Made by a program: the position numbers and the translations under genes. The notes below the pieces were generated by a model. The model searched no databases, was not told the origin of the DNA, and worked only from the letters and a program-made list of their open reading frames with translations. From positions 806,001 to 870,000 of the forward strand of contig NZ_LT578417.1 of NCBI RefSeq assembly GCF_900088535.1: a stretch of 64,000 nucleotides of DNA. Direction: 5' to 3'. This stretch comes from Cyanobium sp. NIES-981. Lineage in GTDB: Bacteria; Cyanobacteriota; Cyanobacteriia; PCC-6307; Cyanobiaceae. Shown here one piece after another: positions 53,701 to 61,493 of this stretch (position 1 is its first letter; each line of letters starts with the position of its first letter).

Positions 53701-54131
53701 GCTTGTCGGACGTCTTAAAAGATAAAGTGCTGGCATCAGCGGATTACTCTGATCGCTATTTCGAAAATCAGAGAGGGCATTATGCACTAATGCTTGTGGA
53801 GCTACTAGATGGGCCCTGGCTCAAGAAGGAAAGTCAGATCACTATCCATACCAACCAGTTAAGAGAAGAGTTTCTCGGTGGCAACGACCTCTCGCGGCAA
53901 GAAGCAATTAAGCTTCAGCTTAGAGATTATCCGAACTTCCGCTTGCGTTGGCGTAACTACAACATGCCAGGTCCAAAGCTTGAGCATGCACGCACGTTGA
54001 AGATTGTATGTGCTGATCGTTCATCTTATCTCGTCACGTTCGACAAAGGGCTTGACTTTGTCAAGCGCACATGGGGCAAGAATGAATTCGAAGTGACAGA
54101 GAAAACCTACGTGATGATCGAGCCTGGATAG
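47730..54131 (+). CDS. DruE-like DEAD-box/DUF1998 helicase
   Basis: A 2133-residue SF2 helicase. Motif I is VVATGTGSGKTE (about 107-118), Ia is LYPMNALVNDQ, II is LDEAHTYSGSTG (about 280), and the second lobe has SSTTLELGVDIGEL and YQQRAGRAGRRADG (about 1132-1176). Several CxxC pairs (CESCEGPVLELSSCRKC; CPGCGA; CPQC) suggest zinc ribbons. The DUF1998 signature CSCGASCYNCLRTYSNQS lies at about 1758. A C-terminal segment, HARTLKIVC...FDKGLDFV, recalls MIT-C/PLD-like domains, with low confidence. Size and layout match DruE, the helicase common to all Druantia types. The gene is intact, with no stop or frameshift, and is AT-richer than the flanks. Confidence 0.75.
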   Translation: MPLDAVSSATTTRDSLVDYLIAAYPINDAALRRGFEELLRQPGTISQDPYLEGNQPYEAGKTLRELSDEGLLDQRMLQLFEADRPLYAHQEAAVVAAVKNHANIVVATGTGSGKTECFLIPMLQRLLQDPRPGMQALILYPMNALVNDQVKRLRKLLCKQDQGPNLIRFGFYTSRTEKTHGKAEEALRRELMGTDREELLSLFDESERKRIVGLPPVELVEQAATRVMRVQAISREEIWRTPPQILITNYSMLEHMLMRPKERGDIFESSKHFSMLILDEAHTYSGSTGTEVAMLLRRFKLSMGIDASGKIQAIATSASLGDPRQPGIKQKVCSFASQLFDEPFSEQHLVWGTRVSPDKRFGLTYEVDTCPDEELYEHYESLDVGSIYESVEAASKALKEFVPSVQIQTALKEAGDDVHVFLWHALAGHPHIRRLMKVLGNGPLPWTQVATSPELWSIPRSLDGDVEPKELPRVLKALSNLVQLVTSARLRPDEQPLVPVRLHLLYRSMEGLFACINPRCPGAPASDENTRNVMGYGRLYLDRRTHCESCEGPVLELSSCRKCGEVYSLAISKGNILAEVPRAIENIEENESILFLTPVPRQLLSSDEETGEEDEGDEEPTALEKLITLNGGYQLKPILIADDNSQWQVIETEARASKKERFLSADTFQLYRYVKPKAKPDAEGIDPSPNCCPGCGARRLRQNWMSRFTSFTDAPLSVVIDRLFDLLSETNHRPASTTDGESDKIEKPDSKILTFSDGRQDAAYFASDFQRSHTEFLYRQSIWKAFLRVATDESATITEVEEELRQLLRAASIPHPDRDPELHHKSYASNELNQHLRLNRAGKDLDKLAARRAREVLLCEFGLPSARRTSMEALGLVACHLDAIPDQLIDQTCSILGWDEEWSRKWAEVFLFGLTDEIRLLGAVDIQDASNYYSETGGDEAGRPGILGNRGQPRVFLKKAKLTNERDIISFQPRKNKDGQWSQVQNRIVRLVEKGLGHIPSGETMSELFDALVECGLLVIYPGQGYQLAWRQNSLSASKVDWYECPQCKQIFHKPGLRLLEVSRTPNAFLCPAHKCQGSLRERKNGNLVKQHYVSLIQRRPISLTAEEHTAQLQPEELSERENRFRSGEINLLSSSTTLELGVDIGELQVVALRNFPPFVSNYQQRAGRAGRRADGLAVTVMYGQRRPHDRYFFEQPRHLIAGSNKVPSLDIGNYAISKRHAQAELIGHFLRFSHQLGTEDLTVGEFLGLPDLDSQEPVEVESKQLSAYYAKLHLWLGGNEAKTYCKKILGLLGSENSEQEILIGLREEAERFADEQVADWNGQVRNYADVFSEWKEVRDRIDKQSAIKSDRLSKARSAIISELKKIRALKLHDVLAQASILPIYGFPIDVVQLLTQRNDTWVGGIGGHRLQRDRRMALTEYAPGQDVVVDDRVHRSVAVVRPIDLAMRYYWVCDQCNVFVNKSSQADIKKHLENQAGDLECRVCGAEVKEGKAGVGRAYVIPRSFSTNWSETPKITPFRKPLRQPTSQVFLAQEQSDQDLDLTAIKPSKFYKLVTSRSGVFFLSNQGPRGRSGSFATSGYRLCKFCGLDLSSQIKSKCGKNSRGKQPFQKMEHSNPITGKVCTGNPLLLHLAHQFRSDFLKLRFTEEANLPPLLGKFMNIESGNSVDSVSQDEEATDEVDPDGSSFWRSLTYALLAAASDVIDIDRSELDGLFRPVEHNVNAAEIVIYDNVASGAGHSKKIAEMFDDVLKRTLQLVSSCSCGASCYNCLRTYSNQSFHADLDRHLVRRYLEPIVGELSPDQFQRSFARHSSYFDVEKLPELLTQYVATARQGTAFALRDLKGFLSMSMLERAIDSHKENDQPVLCVLNALPVNEGNTASKFTRRKLADWIDSGYLDLYHNPDSSLEMFCLGHGSANAVAGQMLTLADREPRSIITRSQQGVGDAYLKIQSLAESSKQVSSSQLEDPGTRVFRFKPTSYSYGIDDLRTMMGLSDVLKDKVLASADYSDRYFENQRGHYALMLVELLDGPWLKKESQITIHTNQLREEFLGGNDLSRQEAIKLQLRDYPNFRLRWRNYNMPGPKLEHARTLKIVCADRSSYLVTFDKGLDFVKRTWGKNEFEVTEKTYVMIEPG

Positions 54132-54886
54132 GAATCATACAAATCCCATCCGGTAGTGGTGGGTTCCTGCCCCCACCCCGACTTCATCAACCCCGCTCAC
54201 TTATCGGGTTGACAACTGTCGCGCAGGTTTCGCAGGCTGCGTCTATCGCCGGCTCTACATGACGTGACCCCCTTTATCGGTCCAGTCCTTATGAGAGTGG
54301 GTGGTCATGGTCATGCTGCAGCTCCTTGTTGAGCTGCCTCCAGGGGCGTACGCCCCTGGAGGGCCGAATGCGGCCTGAGTGAGTTGTACTCCCATCGCCA
54401 GCGATCGGCCAGGATCTGCGCCTCCGGGGCTGTAGTGAACAGCTCGGTGTTGAGGAATTCATCGCGGAAGCGGCCGTTGAAGGATTCTGCGAATCCGTTC
54501 TCCCATGGGGATCCCGGCGCGATGTAGGCCGTGCTGGTGGCGCTGCTGGCCTCGCACCAGTCCCGTAGGGCCTGCGCAATGAACTCCGGGCCGTTGTCCG
54601 ATCGGATGAACGCCGGTGCTGGGTAGAGGCTGGTGAGTTCCTCCAGCACGGCCACCACGTCTTTGGCCTTGCAGCGCCTGCCCACCCGGATCGCCAGGCA
54701 GAGGCGGCTGTGCTCGTCGATCACGTTCAGGAACTTGAGTCTGCGGCTGTCCGGCGACAATCTGGTTGAGGGGTCGCGCCGATCTGGTTGACCGCTTCTG
54801 AGGGGGTCTGCTGAATCCGGTTGCCATGCGCAGGGCACCGGGCCATGCCTGCTCCCCTCACCGCTCAACAGATTGCGCTGTACATG

Positions 54887-56601
54887 GGGCCTCCTGAGAA
54901 AAGCCACATCCACTGCAGCGCAATGGATGTGAGCAGTTTTCTCGGCTAAAATGTACGAGATTGGGCTCGTTTGCGCCCAAAAGCCGCCCAGAGTTTTCCA
55001 CATGTACCGACGTGAGCATCGTGATCAGCTCTCGTTCGAGGACTTCTTCCTGCCGTTTGGAGGAAAGCTCTCTGGTGACAATCGCTGGATCAAGCTGGCT
55101 GAGCTGATCCCATGGGATGAGCTGGAAGGTGACTATGCAGCTCAGTTCTGCAAGGGCTTTGGCGCCCCGGCAAAGCCATTTCGCATGGCACTGGGCGCCC
55201 TGATCATCAAGGCCCGCATGGGGCTGACTGATGAAGAACTGGTTGAGCAAATCAAAGAGAACCCCTATCTCCAGTTCTTCATCGGCCTGGAGGCATTTCA
55301 GTACTCGGCTCCGTTTGACCCATCAATGATGGTGTACTTCCGGAAGCGGCTGCCAGATTCGGTCGTGAATGACTGCAATGAACGAATCGTGCGTCACGGT
55401 CTGAACGTGATCCGTTCGTCTGCAGTTGATGAGCACGACAGCAGCGATGGAGGCGGAGCCGGGAGCGCAGCTGATCAGAAGATTGAATCCAAAACGCCAC
55501 GGCCAAATCAGGGGTCACTGCTGATTGATGCGACATGCGTTCCGGCAGATATTCGGCATCCAACGGATCTCTCGCTGCTCAATGAAGGCCGAGAGCTCAC
55601 CGAGACTCTGATCGATGCCATGTATTCGCAGGTCAGAGAGTCCTTTGGTCACAAACCACGAACGCATCGGAAGCAGGCCAGGCAGCAGTTCCTCGCCGTG
55701 GCCAAGAAAAAACGCCCTCGGTTTCTCAAGATCCGCAAAGCGATCAAGCAACAGCTTGGGCATCTCAAGCGCAACCTTGCCAACATTGACGCCCTGACAG
55801 CCTGTGGCGCAAGCCTTCTGGCGGCTGGGCGGCATGCCTATCAGAAGCTGTTGGTTGTCAGTGAGCTGGTCCGCCAGCAGAACATTCTCTATCGCTCAGA
55901 CACCAGAAGTATTCCCGCTCGCATCGTCAGCCTCTGTCAAGCGCACATCAGGCCAATTGTTCGCGGCAAGGCGAGGTGCAATGTTGAGTTCGGCGCCAAG
56001 ATCTCACTTTCTGTCACCGATGAAGGATTTGCTTTCCTGGATCGGCTGAGCTTTGACCCCTACAACGAAGGGGAAGATCTGAAAGTTCAGGCCCAAGCCT
56101 ATCGTCGTCGATACGGCTGCTATCCGGAGGTGATCTGCGCTGATCAGATCTACCGCACAAGATCAAATCGGGCATTCTGCCAGCGTCACGGCATTCGGCT
56201 GAGTGGGCCTCGTCTTGGTCGCCCGAAGAATGATCCGGAGTTGGTGGCAGCCGAGAGGCGGCAGTTCGTTGATGATCAAAGGCGGCGCAATGCTGTTGAA
56301 GGCAAGATCGGTCAAGGCAAGCGTCGCTATGGATTGGGATTGATCCGAGAGAAACTGCCGGCAACACAGGGTTCATCCATCGCGATGAATGTCCTGGTCA
56401 TGAACCTCCAGAAGCTCCTGGAGCTTCTTTGTCTCTATTTTGTGCTCTGCTGGCAACTCTTGGTCTCCGCCGCACGGGCTCTGAGCTCCAGCAGCAGAGA
56501 GCTGAGTTGTCAGCTCAGCGGGGCCTGAGGATCACTCAGAGGTCGCCCGGGCAGGCTCATTGTGGTGCGCATTGCCCGCGGCTCACTTTCTCAGGAGGCC
56601 C
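54887..56601 (+). mobile_element. IS5/IS1182-type element nested in IS21 copy B
   Basis: 1715 bp with inverted ends GGGCCTCCTGAGAAA and, reading inward from the right, GGGCCTCCTGAGAAAGTGAG. TACATG at 54881-54886 and 56602-56607 is a 6-bp target duplication. The uninterrupted site is seen in IS21 copy A. Insertion is after codon 14 of istA. Confidence 0.92.
55002..56528 (+). CDS. IS5-type transposase with DUF772 domain
   Basis: 508 residues from ATG 55002 (an in-frame ATG at 54951 is also possible). The N-terminus has the DUF772 pattern: [20 protein letters not shown], then [20 protein letters not shown] and [12 protein letters not shown]. The DDE core is seen in [20 protein letters not shown] (first Asp), [14 protein letters not shown] (second Asp) and [15 protein letters not shown] (Glu). 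A Lys/Arg-rich insertion of about 100 residues lies between the first two. Intact, so the element may be active. It is AT-richer than the surrounding IS21. Confidence 0.88.
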   Translation: MYRREHRDQLSFEDFFLPFGGKLSGDNRWIKLAELIPWDELEGDYAAQFCKGFGAPAKPFRMALGALIIKARMGLTDEELVEQIKENPYLQFFIGLEAFQYSAPFDPSMMVYFRKRLPDSVVNDCNERIVRHGLNVIRSSAVDEHDSSDGGGAGSAADQKIESKTPRPNQGSLLIDATCVPADIRHPTDLSLLNEGRELTETLIDAMYSQVRESFGHKPRTHRKQARQQFLAVAKKKRPRFLKIRKAIKQQLGHLKRNLANIDALTACGASLLAAGRHAYQKLLVVSELVRQQNILYRSDTRSIPARIVSLCQAHIRPIVRGKARCNVEFGAKISLSVTDEGFAFLDRLSFDPYNEGEDLKVQAQAYRRRYGCYPEVICADQIYRTRSNRAFCQRHGIRLSGPRLGRPKNDPELVAAERRQFVDDQRRRNAVEGKIGQGKRRYGLGLIREKLPATQGSSIAMNVLVMNLQKLLELLCLYFVLCWQLLVSAARALSSSSRELSCQLSGA

Positions 56602-56604
56602 TAC

Positions 56605-58161
56605 ATGTCCAAACGACGAGCCGGCAGCCGCCAGGAGGTGGCTGCCGCAGCGGCGGGCATCTCGGTGAGCAGTGCCCACCGCATTGATGCAGGCCGCCTC
56701 CAACCCAAAGCCGCCAAGCCCCGCACCAGGCGCCGACCCGATCCATTGGCGGAGGTCTGGGAACCACTCTTACTGCCGCTGCTGGAGCGCCATCCAGCGC
56801 TCACGCCCACCACCCTGCTGGAGCACCTGCAGGAGCAAAAGCCTGATCAGGACTGGAGTTCGGTGAAACGCACCCTGCAGCGGCGGGTACAGCAGTGGAA
56901 GGCACTGCATGGCCCGGCGCCGGAGGTGATGTTCCCGCTGGCCTACCAGCCCGGCGAGATCGGCTTCTGCGACTTCACCCGGGTGAAACGGGTGGCGATC
57001 ACCCTGCGCGGACAACCGTTCCCCCACCTTCTCTTTCACTACCGCCTGGCCTGGAGCGGCTGGGCCTACGGGCAGATCGTCCACGGCGGAGAGAGTTTCG
57101 TGGCCCTCTCCGAGGGTCTGCAGAACGCCCTGGCCGCCTGCGGTGGGGTGCCCAGAGAGCTGCGCACCGATCGGCTCTCGGCCGCCAGCCGCAACCGGGA
57201 TGGCAGCTACGCCCTCGACATCACCCCCCGCTACCAGGCCCTGTGTGCCCACTACGGCCTGTCCCCCAGCCGCAACAACCGGGGTGTGGCCCACGAGAAC
57301 GGCATCGTCGAGGGACCCAACGGCCATGTGAAACGGCGGCTGGAGCAGAAGCTGATCCTGCGCGGCAGCTGTGATTTCGAGGAGCCGGCCGAATACGGCG
57401 AGCTTCTCGCTGAGGTGTTCAGCGCCCTCAACGCCCCCCGGCAACGGCGCTACGAGCAGGAGCTGGAGCATCTGGCCCCTCTGCCGGCGTTCCGCTTTGC
57501 CGACTACGAGCGGCTCACGGTGCGGGTGCGGAGCACCAGCACGATCGAGGTGAGGCAGGTGATCTACTCGGTGCCGCCCACCCTGATCGGCCGTCAGGTC
57601 ACGGTGCGGCTGCACCACGACCGGCTGGTGGTGTTCCTGGGCAGCGGCTGGGTCTGCCAGCTCCCGCGCGCCTATGGCGCCGCAGGTGAGAAGCGGGCCT
57701 GGTGCATCGATCTGGAGCACCTGATCGATGGCCTGCGGGCCAAGCCCCGGGCCCTGCTCCATTGCCGCTACCAGCGCCACCTGTTCCCGGATCAGCGCTG
57801 GTGGGAGTTCTGGCAGCAGTTGCTGGCCGGCGGTGAGCGTGACGGTGCGGCCCGGCTGATGGCGGAGGCCCTGTATGTGGCGGTGCGGGTGGCCTCGTTT
57901 GAGTTGGTGCTCGCCTTCCTGGAGCAGGCCCAGCGCCGCCAGTCCCTGTCCCTCTCGGCTCTGCAGCAGCGCTTTCGCGTGCCGCCCCGCTGCCCGAGCC
58001 TCCCCGATCCCGTCATTCCCCAACACCTGCTGGCCTCCTATGACCACCTCGTCCCCGCTGCCGCGCTCACAGGCGGTGGAAGCGGCCCTGCCGCTGCTGC
58101 TCAAACAACTCAAGCTGGCGCGGTTTCGCAGCCACTGGCAGCCGCTGGCCGAGCAGGCTGA
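56605..58161 (+). CDS. istA: IS21 IstA transposase, copy B, restarted
   Basis: Identical to copy A from MSKRRAGSRQEVAAAAAGIS onwards, about 518 residues. The first 14 native codons are cut off by the nested IS, but ATG 56605, regenerated by the target duplication, allows a restart in frame, with TCAGGAGG 9 nt upstream supplied by the IS end. The HTH and DDE motifs (GEIGFCDF, HENGIVEGPN) are present, so the product may remain active. Confidence 0.85.
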   Translation: MSKRRAGSRQEVAAAAAGISVSSAHRIDAGRLQPKAAKPRTRRRPDPLAEVWEPLLLPLLERHPALTPTTLLEHLQEQKPDQDWSSVKRTLQRRVQQWKALHGPAPEVMFPLAYQPGEIGFCDFTRVKRVAITLRGQPFPHLLFHYRLAWSGWAYGQIVHGGESFVALSEGLQNALAACGGVPRELRTDRLSAASRNRDGSYALDITPRYQALCAHYGLSPSRNNRGVAHENGIVEGPNGHVKRRLEQKLILRGSCDFEEPAEYGELLAEVFSALNAPRQRRYEQELEHLAPLPAFRFADYERLTVRVRSTSTIEVRQVIYSVPPTLIGRQVTVRLHHDRLVVFLGSGWVCQLPRAYGAAGEKRAWCIDLEHLIDGLRAKPRALLHCRYQRHLFPDQRWWEFWQQLLAGGERDGAARLMAEALYVAVRVASFELVLAFLEQAQRRQSLSLSALQQRFRVPPRCPSLPDPVIPQHLLASYDHLVPAAALTGGGSGPAAAAQTTQAGAVSQPLAAAGRAG

Positions 58162-58843
58162 GGCCCAGGGCTGGAGCCCGGGCCAGTTCCTCTACGCCCT
58201 CTGCGAGCAGGAGCTGGAACAGCGGCAGACCGCCCGTCAGCAGCGGCTGCTGCGCGGTGCCCATCTCCCCTGGCAGAAGGGCCTCGACGGCTTTGACCAC
58301 CAGCACCTCGATCCCCGCCAGTGGCAGGAGCTCCAGAGCCTGGCGCGGCAGACCACCTGGCTGCTGCAGGCGGAAAACCTGCTGCTGTTCGGTCCCAGCG
58401 GGGTGGGCAAGACCCACCTGGCCATTGCCATCACGATGGCGATGGTGGCGCAGGACCAGGTCTGCCGCTTCTTCCCCGCCACCACGCTGGTGCAGCTGCT
58501 GCAGAAGGCCAAGGCGGCCTACGACCTGCCGGCGATGCTGCAGAAGCTCGATCGCTACGCCCTGCTGGTGATCGACGACATCTCCTACGTGCGGCGCAGC
58601 GAGCTGGAGACCTCGGTGCTGTTCGAGCTGATCTGCCACCGCTACGAGCGCAAATCACTGCTGGTGACCAGCAACCAGCCCTTCCGCGAGTGGGACGACA
58701 TCTTCCCCAGCGGCTCCATGACCGTGGCAGCGGTGGACCGGCTGGTGCACCACTGCCACATCATCGGCATCAAGGGCGAGAGCTACCGGCAGAAGGCAGC
58801 TGCTGCAAGGGTTTCCAGCGATTCCAGCGACCCGCCAACGTAA
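58040..58843 (+). CDS. istB: IS21 IstB helper ATPase, copy B
   Basis: 267 residues, identical to copy A at 10232-11035, with Walker A FGPSGVGKTH and Walker B LLVIDDISY. It starts at ATG 58040 inside the 3' end of istA. Intact. Confidence 0.92.
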   Translation: MTTSSPLPRSQAVEAALPLLLKQLKLARFRSHWQPLAEQAEAQGWSPGQFLYALCEQELEQRQTARQQRLLRGAHLPWQKGLDGFDHQHLDPRQWQELQSLARQTTWLLQAENLLLFGPSGVGKTHLAIAITMAMVAQDQVCRFFPATTLVQLLQKAKAAYDLPAMLQKLDRYALLVIDDISYVRRSELETSVLFELICHRYERKSLLVTSNQPFREWDDIFPSGSMTVAAVDRLVHHCHIIGIKGESYRQKAAAARVSSDSSDPPT

Positions 58844-59566
58844 TTGACGCGGGCGTCAGCACCGGCACGATCACCGGCATCAGCGGCCCAGACGTCCAAG
58901 ACCAGGGCGGCGACGCGACAACTGGCCCACCTGTCGAGGCAATCTCCCCGCGCAACCAACCAGATTGACGCGCCGCGACATGCCTGGTCACGATCCAGTC
59001 CTCATCGGCAGTTCAGGCCTGCAGCAGGGGCAAAACCGGTGCCGCTCACCGGTCAACCTGATTGACGCCACCCTTCAACCTGATTGACACGGGACAGCGG
59101 CCATCAGCTGTGGCATCGAACTGGAAGTCCATGGCCCACACCTGGTGGGGATGCTCAGCCCGGTGACGCCGCACCGAGCCGTCAGCGGGCCGTGCCCGCT
59201 TTCGCTTTCTGGGTGTCGGCCGCTGCAGGCCTTCCTCCCGCCAGAGTCGTTGCACGCGCTTGTGATTGATGGTCCAGCCCTCCCGCCTGAGCAGCCGGTA
59301 GGCCATCCGGCGGCCCCAGCGGATGTGCTCCGCTGCGATTTCGCGGAGGCGATGGCGGAGCTTGGCCTCTTCAATGCCGACAACCTTGCCGGGATTTCGT
59401 TGGGTGCTCCGGTGCTGCCCCACAACACGGCAGGCCAGGCGTTCAGAGGCCCGGTAACGCTCACGCAGAACCGCGACGGCTCTGCGACGGCGTTCCGGGC
59501 TCAGAAGTTTCCCTCGGCGAGATCCTTGAGCATCGCCTTTTCCAGCTCGGCTTCTGCCAACAGCTT

Positions 59567-59593
59567 CTACTCCTGCGGAGAAGCCTTCGGCTA
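59567..59593 (-). repeat. 27-nt short dispersed repeat, copy 2, inside an IS3 transposase gene
   Basis: On the minus strand it begins TAGCCGAAGGCTTCTCCG and ends GAGTAG. It differs from 24007-24033 at 3 of 27 positions. It follows CTC and takes the place of one AAG codon within the orfA end, adding 24 bp net and two in-frame amber codons. Confidence 0.85.
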
Positions 59594-59803
59594 GAGCCGG
59601 GCGTTCTCCTTCTCCAGCTGCGTCAGCCGGCGGGCCTCCTCGGCCTGCATCCCGCCGTACTGCTGCTTCCAGCGGTGATAGGTCGGCTGTGTCACCTCGA
59701 TGACGCGGCAGACATCGGCGACGGTCTTGCCCTGGGCGATCAGCTGTTCGGCGGTCTTGAGCTTGCGGATGATCTGCTCCGCTGTGTGCCTGGTGCGTTT
59801 CAT
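59594..59803 (-). pseudogene. IS3-family orfA, ended early by the 27-nt insertion
   Basis: From ATG 59803 the product MKRTRHTAEQIIRKLKTAEQ carries an HTH region (TVADVCRVIEVTQPTYHRWK) and the start of a leucine zipper (RRLTQLEKENARL). It meets TAG at 59593-59591, the first base triplet of the 27-nt insertion. Downstream of the insertion the same frame continues with KLLAEAELEKAMLKDLAEGN, the normal end of OrfA in this IS group, so the insertion itself breaks the gene. Confidence 0.85.
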
Positions 59804-60051
59804 GCTGGAGTCCCCGGCCCAGTCTGGCCGGCTGATGACTCTCATTCACCCTGGACCGGTTTCCGGGGTCCACGTCATACACATCACCCAGGTGAGCCCC
59901 TGACCGATGCCAATGAAACCGGGGACGCCTCTCCTTAATCCCGTGAGACTCTTACACTTGACACAACTGCCAATCTCTCACTATTGCTTGCGTATCCTTG
60001 CGCAGGACAGCAAAAGGCAAAAACAATATAAACCTAGTAGCAAGAGGATAT

Positions 60052-60374
60052 TCAGGCTTGACGGCTACCCTGATAGCGGTACATTGCGAGCCACGCGTCC
60101 ATTGCGGCATCGTGATAGTCAGAATCACTAATTGAATCCTTGAAATTCACGTAATCAATTGCTTGCACCTGTTCCAGGCAGGCCTGTGCCACTCGAGCAC
60201 GCGGCAGCCATGCACGGAACGAATAATCAGCCCCTTCAACACTAAAGACCTCAGCCTCTGGAAAGACACGCTCGATATGGCCCTCTCTACGGGCTCGAAC
60301 AAGCAAGCGATCATTGGTCGGTTCTGCTTTGTCAGCGACAATGGAGAGAAATGCGTCGGAAAAAAAGAGCCACA
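60052..60374 (-). CDS. Hypothetical protein, conserved-looking, 107 residues
   Basis: From GTG 60374 the product reads (M)WLFFSDAFLSIVADKAEPTN, LLVRARREGHIERVFPEAEV and VEGADYSFRAWLPRARVAQA, ending YHDAAMDAWLAMYRYQGS. The phrase patterns (LLVRARR-G-IE-VFP; DY-FRAW; NFK) look like a small conserved family of unknown function common in mobile regions, but I cannot name it. An upstream in-frame ATG at 60435 would add 20 less convincing residues. It is lower in GC than the flanks. Confidence 0.65.
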
Positions 60375-60496
60375 CAGATCTTGCAAGGCGATGGGATGAA
60401 AGTGCCGTCAGCCAAGCACTACAATACCCCAGCACTCTAGTAATTGCAACTGGGTAGCGTATCCGTTATAGTCGGGCAAGACTGAAGATCGGACTT

Positions 60497-60895
60497 ATGC
60501 CCTGCCTTTCTGATCGGTGGTATGTTGGCCTTACTCCAAAAACTCCTGAATACATCGAGGCCGAGAGACACGTACAGGGCATGCTCGATGCTTTCCTTCA
60601 CGTAATTGAGTACTATTGTAAGGCCTGCGAACGAAGTTTCCCGGCCAGCTACGTAGGAGGTGTGGATAGTTTTGAGCAGTTAAATGACAAAGACAAGGCC
60701 TTAATTTGCTTTATCCATCACCATTTGCTCTGTGACGGCATCAGGGCCAATGAAATGCATGACATTCTCTCTTTGGCAGAGATGCATTCGGAACGATTCT
60801 CAGATGCCTTGCCCACTCTCCGTGCGTGTCTTAATCTGCCAAGGATGCGTGTAAGCATAAAGAGATACATGCTTGGTGATCATCACTTCCAATGA
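60497..60895 (+). CDS. Hypothetical protein, 132 residues
   Basis: The product starts MPCLSDRWYVGLTPKTPEYI. It is largely helical, with HVQGMLDAFLHVIEYYCKAC and ALICFIHHHLLCDGIRANEM, four Cys and many His residues, which may suggest metal binding. No family is recognised. The DNA is AT-richer than the genome, as in the neighbouring 60052-60374 gene. It is divergent from that gene, with 122 bp between starts. Confidence 0.55.
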   Translation: MPCLSDRWYVGLTPKTPEYIEAERHVQGMLDAFLHVIEYYCKACERSFPASYVGGVDSFEQLNDKDKALICFIHHHLLCDGIRANEMHDILSLAEMHSERFSDALPTLRACLNLPRMRVSIKRYMLGDHHFQ

Positions 60896-61044
60896 CCGCT
60901 AAAGGATTAATCACTTCTTTCCAAGGCAACATTGGCAAAGACAGGCTGAGATGTTATTTTGACAGGCGTAATATATGCATTCACATGCACGCCAGCTCGG
61001 GTGGCGGCGAGCATGGATGGTGTTATCTCCTTGCCTTTGCCCTC

Positions 61045-61432
61045 GCGAGGCGACATCTGTTGCATTTCCCCACCAGCCGCAACTAGCAGCTGGTGCGCAT
61101 TACCGATGCTGTCAGTTCAGTTGTTCGGCGCAGCGGCATCAGCGACGGCCTGGTGCCTTTCTACGCCCATGGCGCTACAGCCGCAGTGATGATCCAGGAG
61201 GACTGGGACGACAGTGTGCATGGGGACGTGATCCACTTCCTCAGCCAGCAAACTCCCAAGGGCATGTGAAAGCATGACGCCCAGGGCGGTAATGTTGATG
61301 CCCACCTCAAGGCAGGACTGCTGCCATCAGAGATGATTCCGCTGACCGGTCGTCAACTGGGCATGTCGCACTGGCGGAACATCTTCTTGTGCGAGTTCGA
61401 CGGTCCCCGCCAGCTGCGCTCATTGTGGTGAC
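61045..61432 (+). pseudogene. yjbQ: yjbQ (UPF0047) pseudogene with two nonsense codons
   Basis: One frame reads HLLHFPTSRN-stop-QLVRITDAVSSVVRRSGISD, then TAAVMIQEDWDDSVHGDVIH, GM-stop-KHDAQGGNVDAHLKAGLL and MIPLTGRQLGMSHWRNIFLC to FDGPRQLRSLW and a final stop at 61432. These are the conserved blocks of YjbQ, a small protein with weak thiamin-phosphate-synthase activity in some bacteria. The stops are TAG at 61084-61086 and TGA at 61267-61269, each explainable by one base change. The N-terminus is unclear. Confidence 0.82.
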
Positions 61433-61493
61433 GATGCTGGCTAATCCCTGAGCCCGATGCTCTGACCGGAAGCCTGGGGCCGACGGATGTGGC

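Larger units (their letters stand above)
54748..59096 (+). mobile_element. IS21-family element, copy B, carrying a nested IS
   Basis: Termini TGTCC...GGACA, flanked by GCGGC at 54743-54747 and 59097-59101. After removal of the nested IS (54887-56601) and its 6-bp duplication, the length is 2628 bp, the same as copy A, and the proteins are identical. It lies inside the IS3 orfB. The orientation is opposite to copy A. Confidence 0.94.
54311..59530 (-). pseudogene. IS3-family orfB transposase, split by IS21 copy B
   Basis: The 5' part (about 59530 to 59097) encodes LLSPERRRRAVAVLRERYRA, then WGRRMAYRLLRREGWTINHK and QVWAMDFQFDATADGR with the first Asp. The IS21 insertion (GCGGC duplication) follows. 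The 3' part (54747 to 54311) encodes [35 protein letters not shown] (second Asp) and [16 protein letters not shown] (Glu), ending at TGA 54311. All catalytic residues are present but lie on separate pieces. Confidence 0.9.
54260..59877 (-). mobile_element. IS3-family element (outer shell of a three-level nest)
   Basis: The ends TGACGTGACCCCC and, reading inward from the right, TGACGTGGACCCCG are imperfect inverted repeats, each followed by a GGTCCAG motif. TACA at 54256-54259 and 59878-59881 is the target duplication. Without the nested IS21 (and its 5-bp duplication) the element is about 1264 bp, the normal IS3 size. The transposase genes run on the minus strand. Confidence 0.9.
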
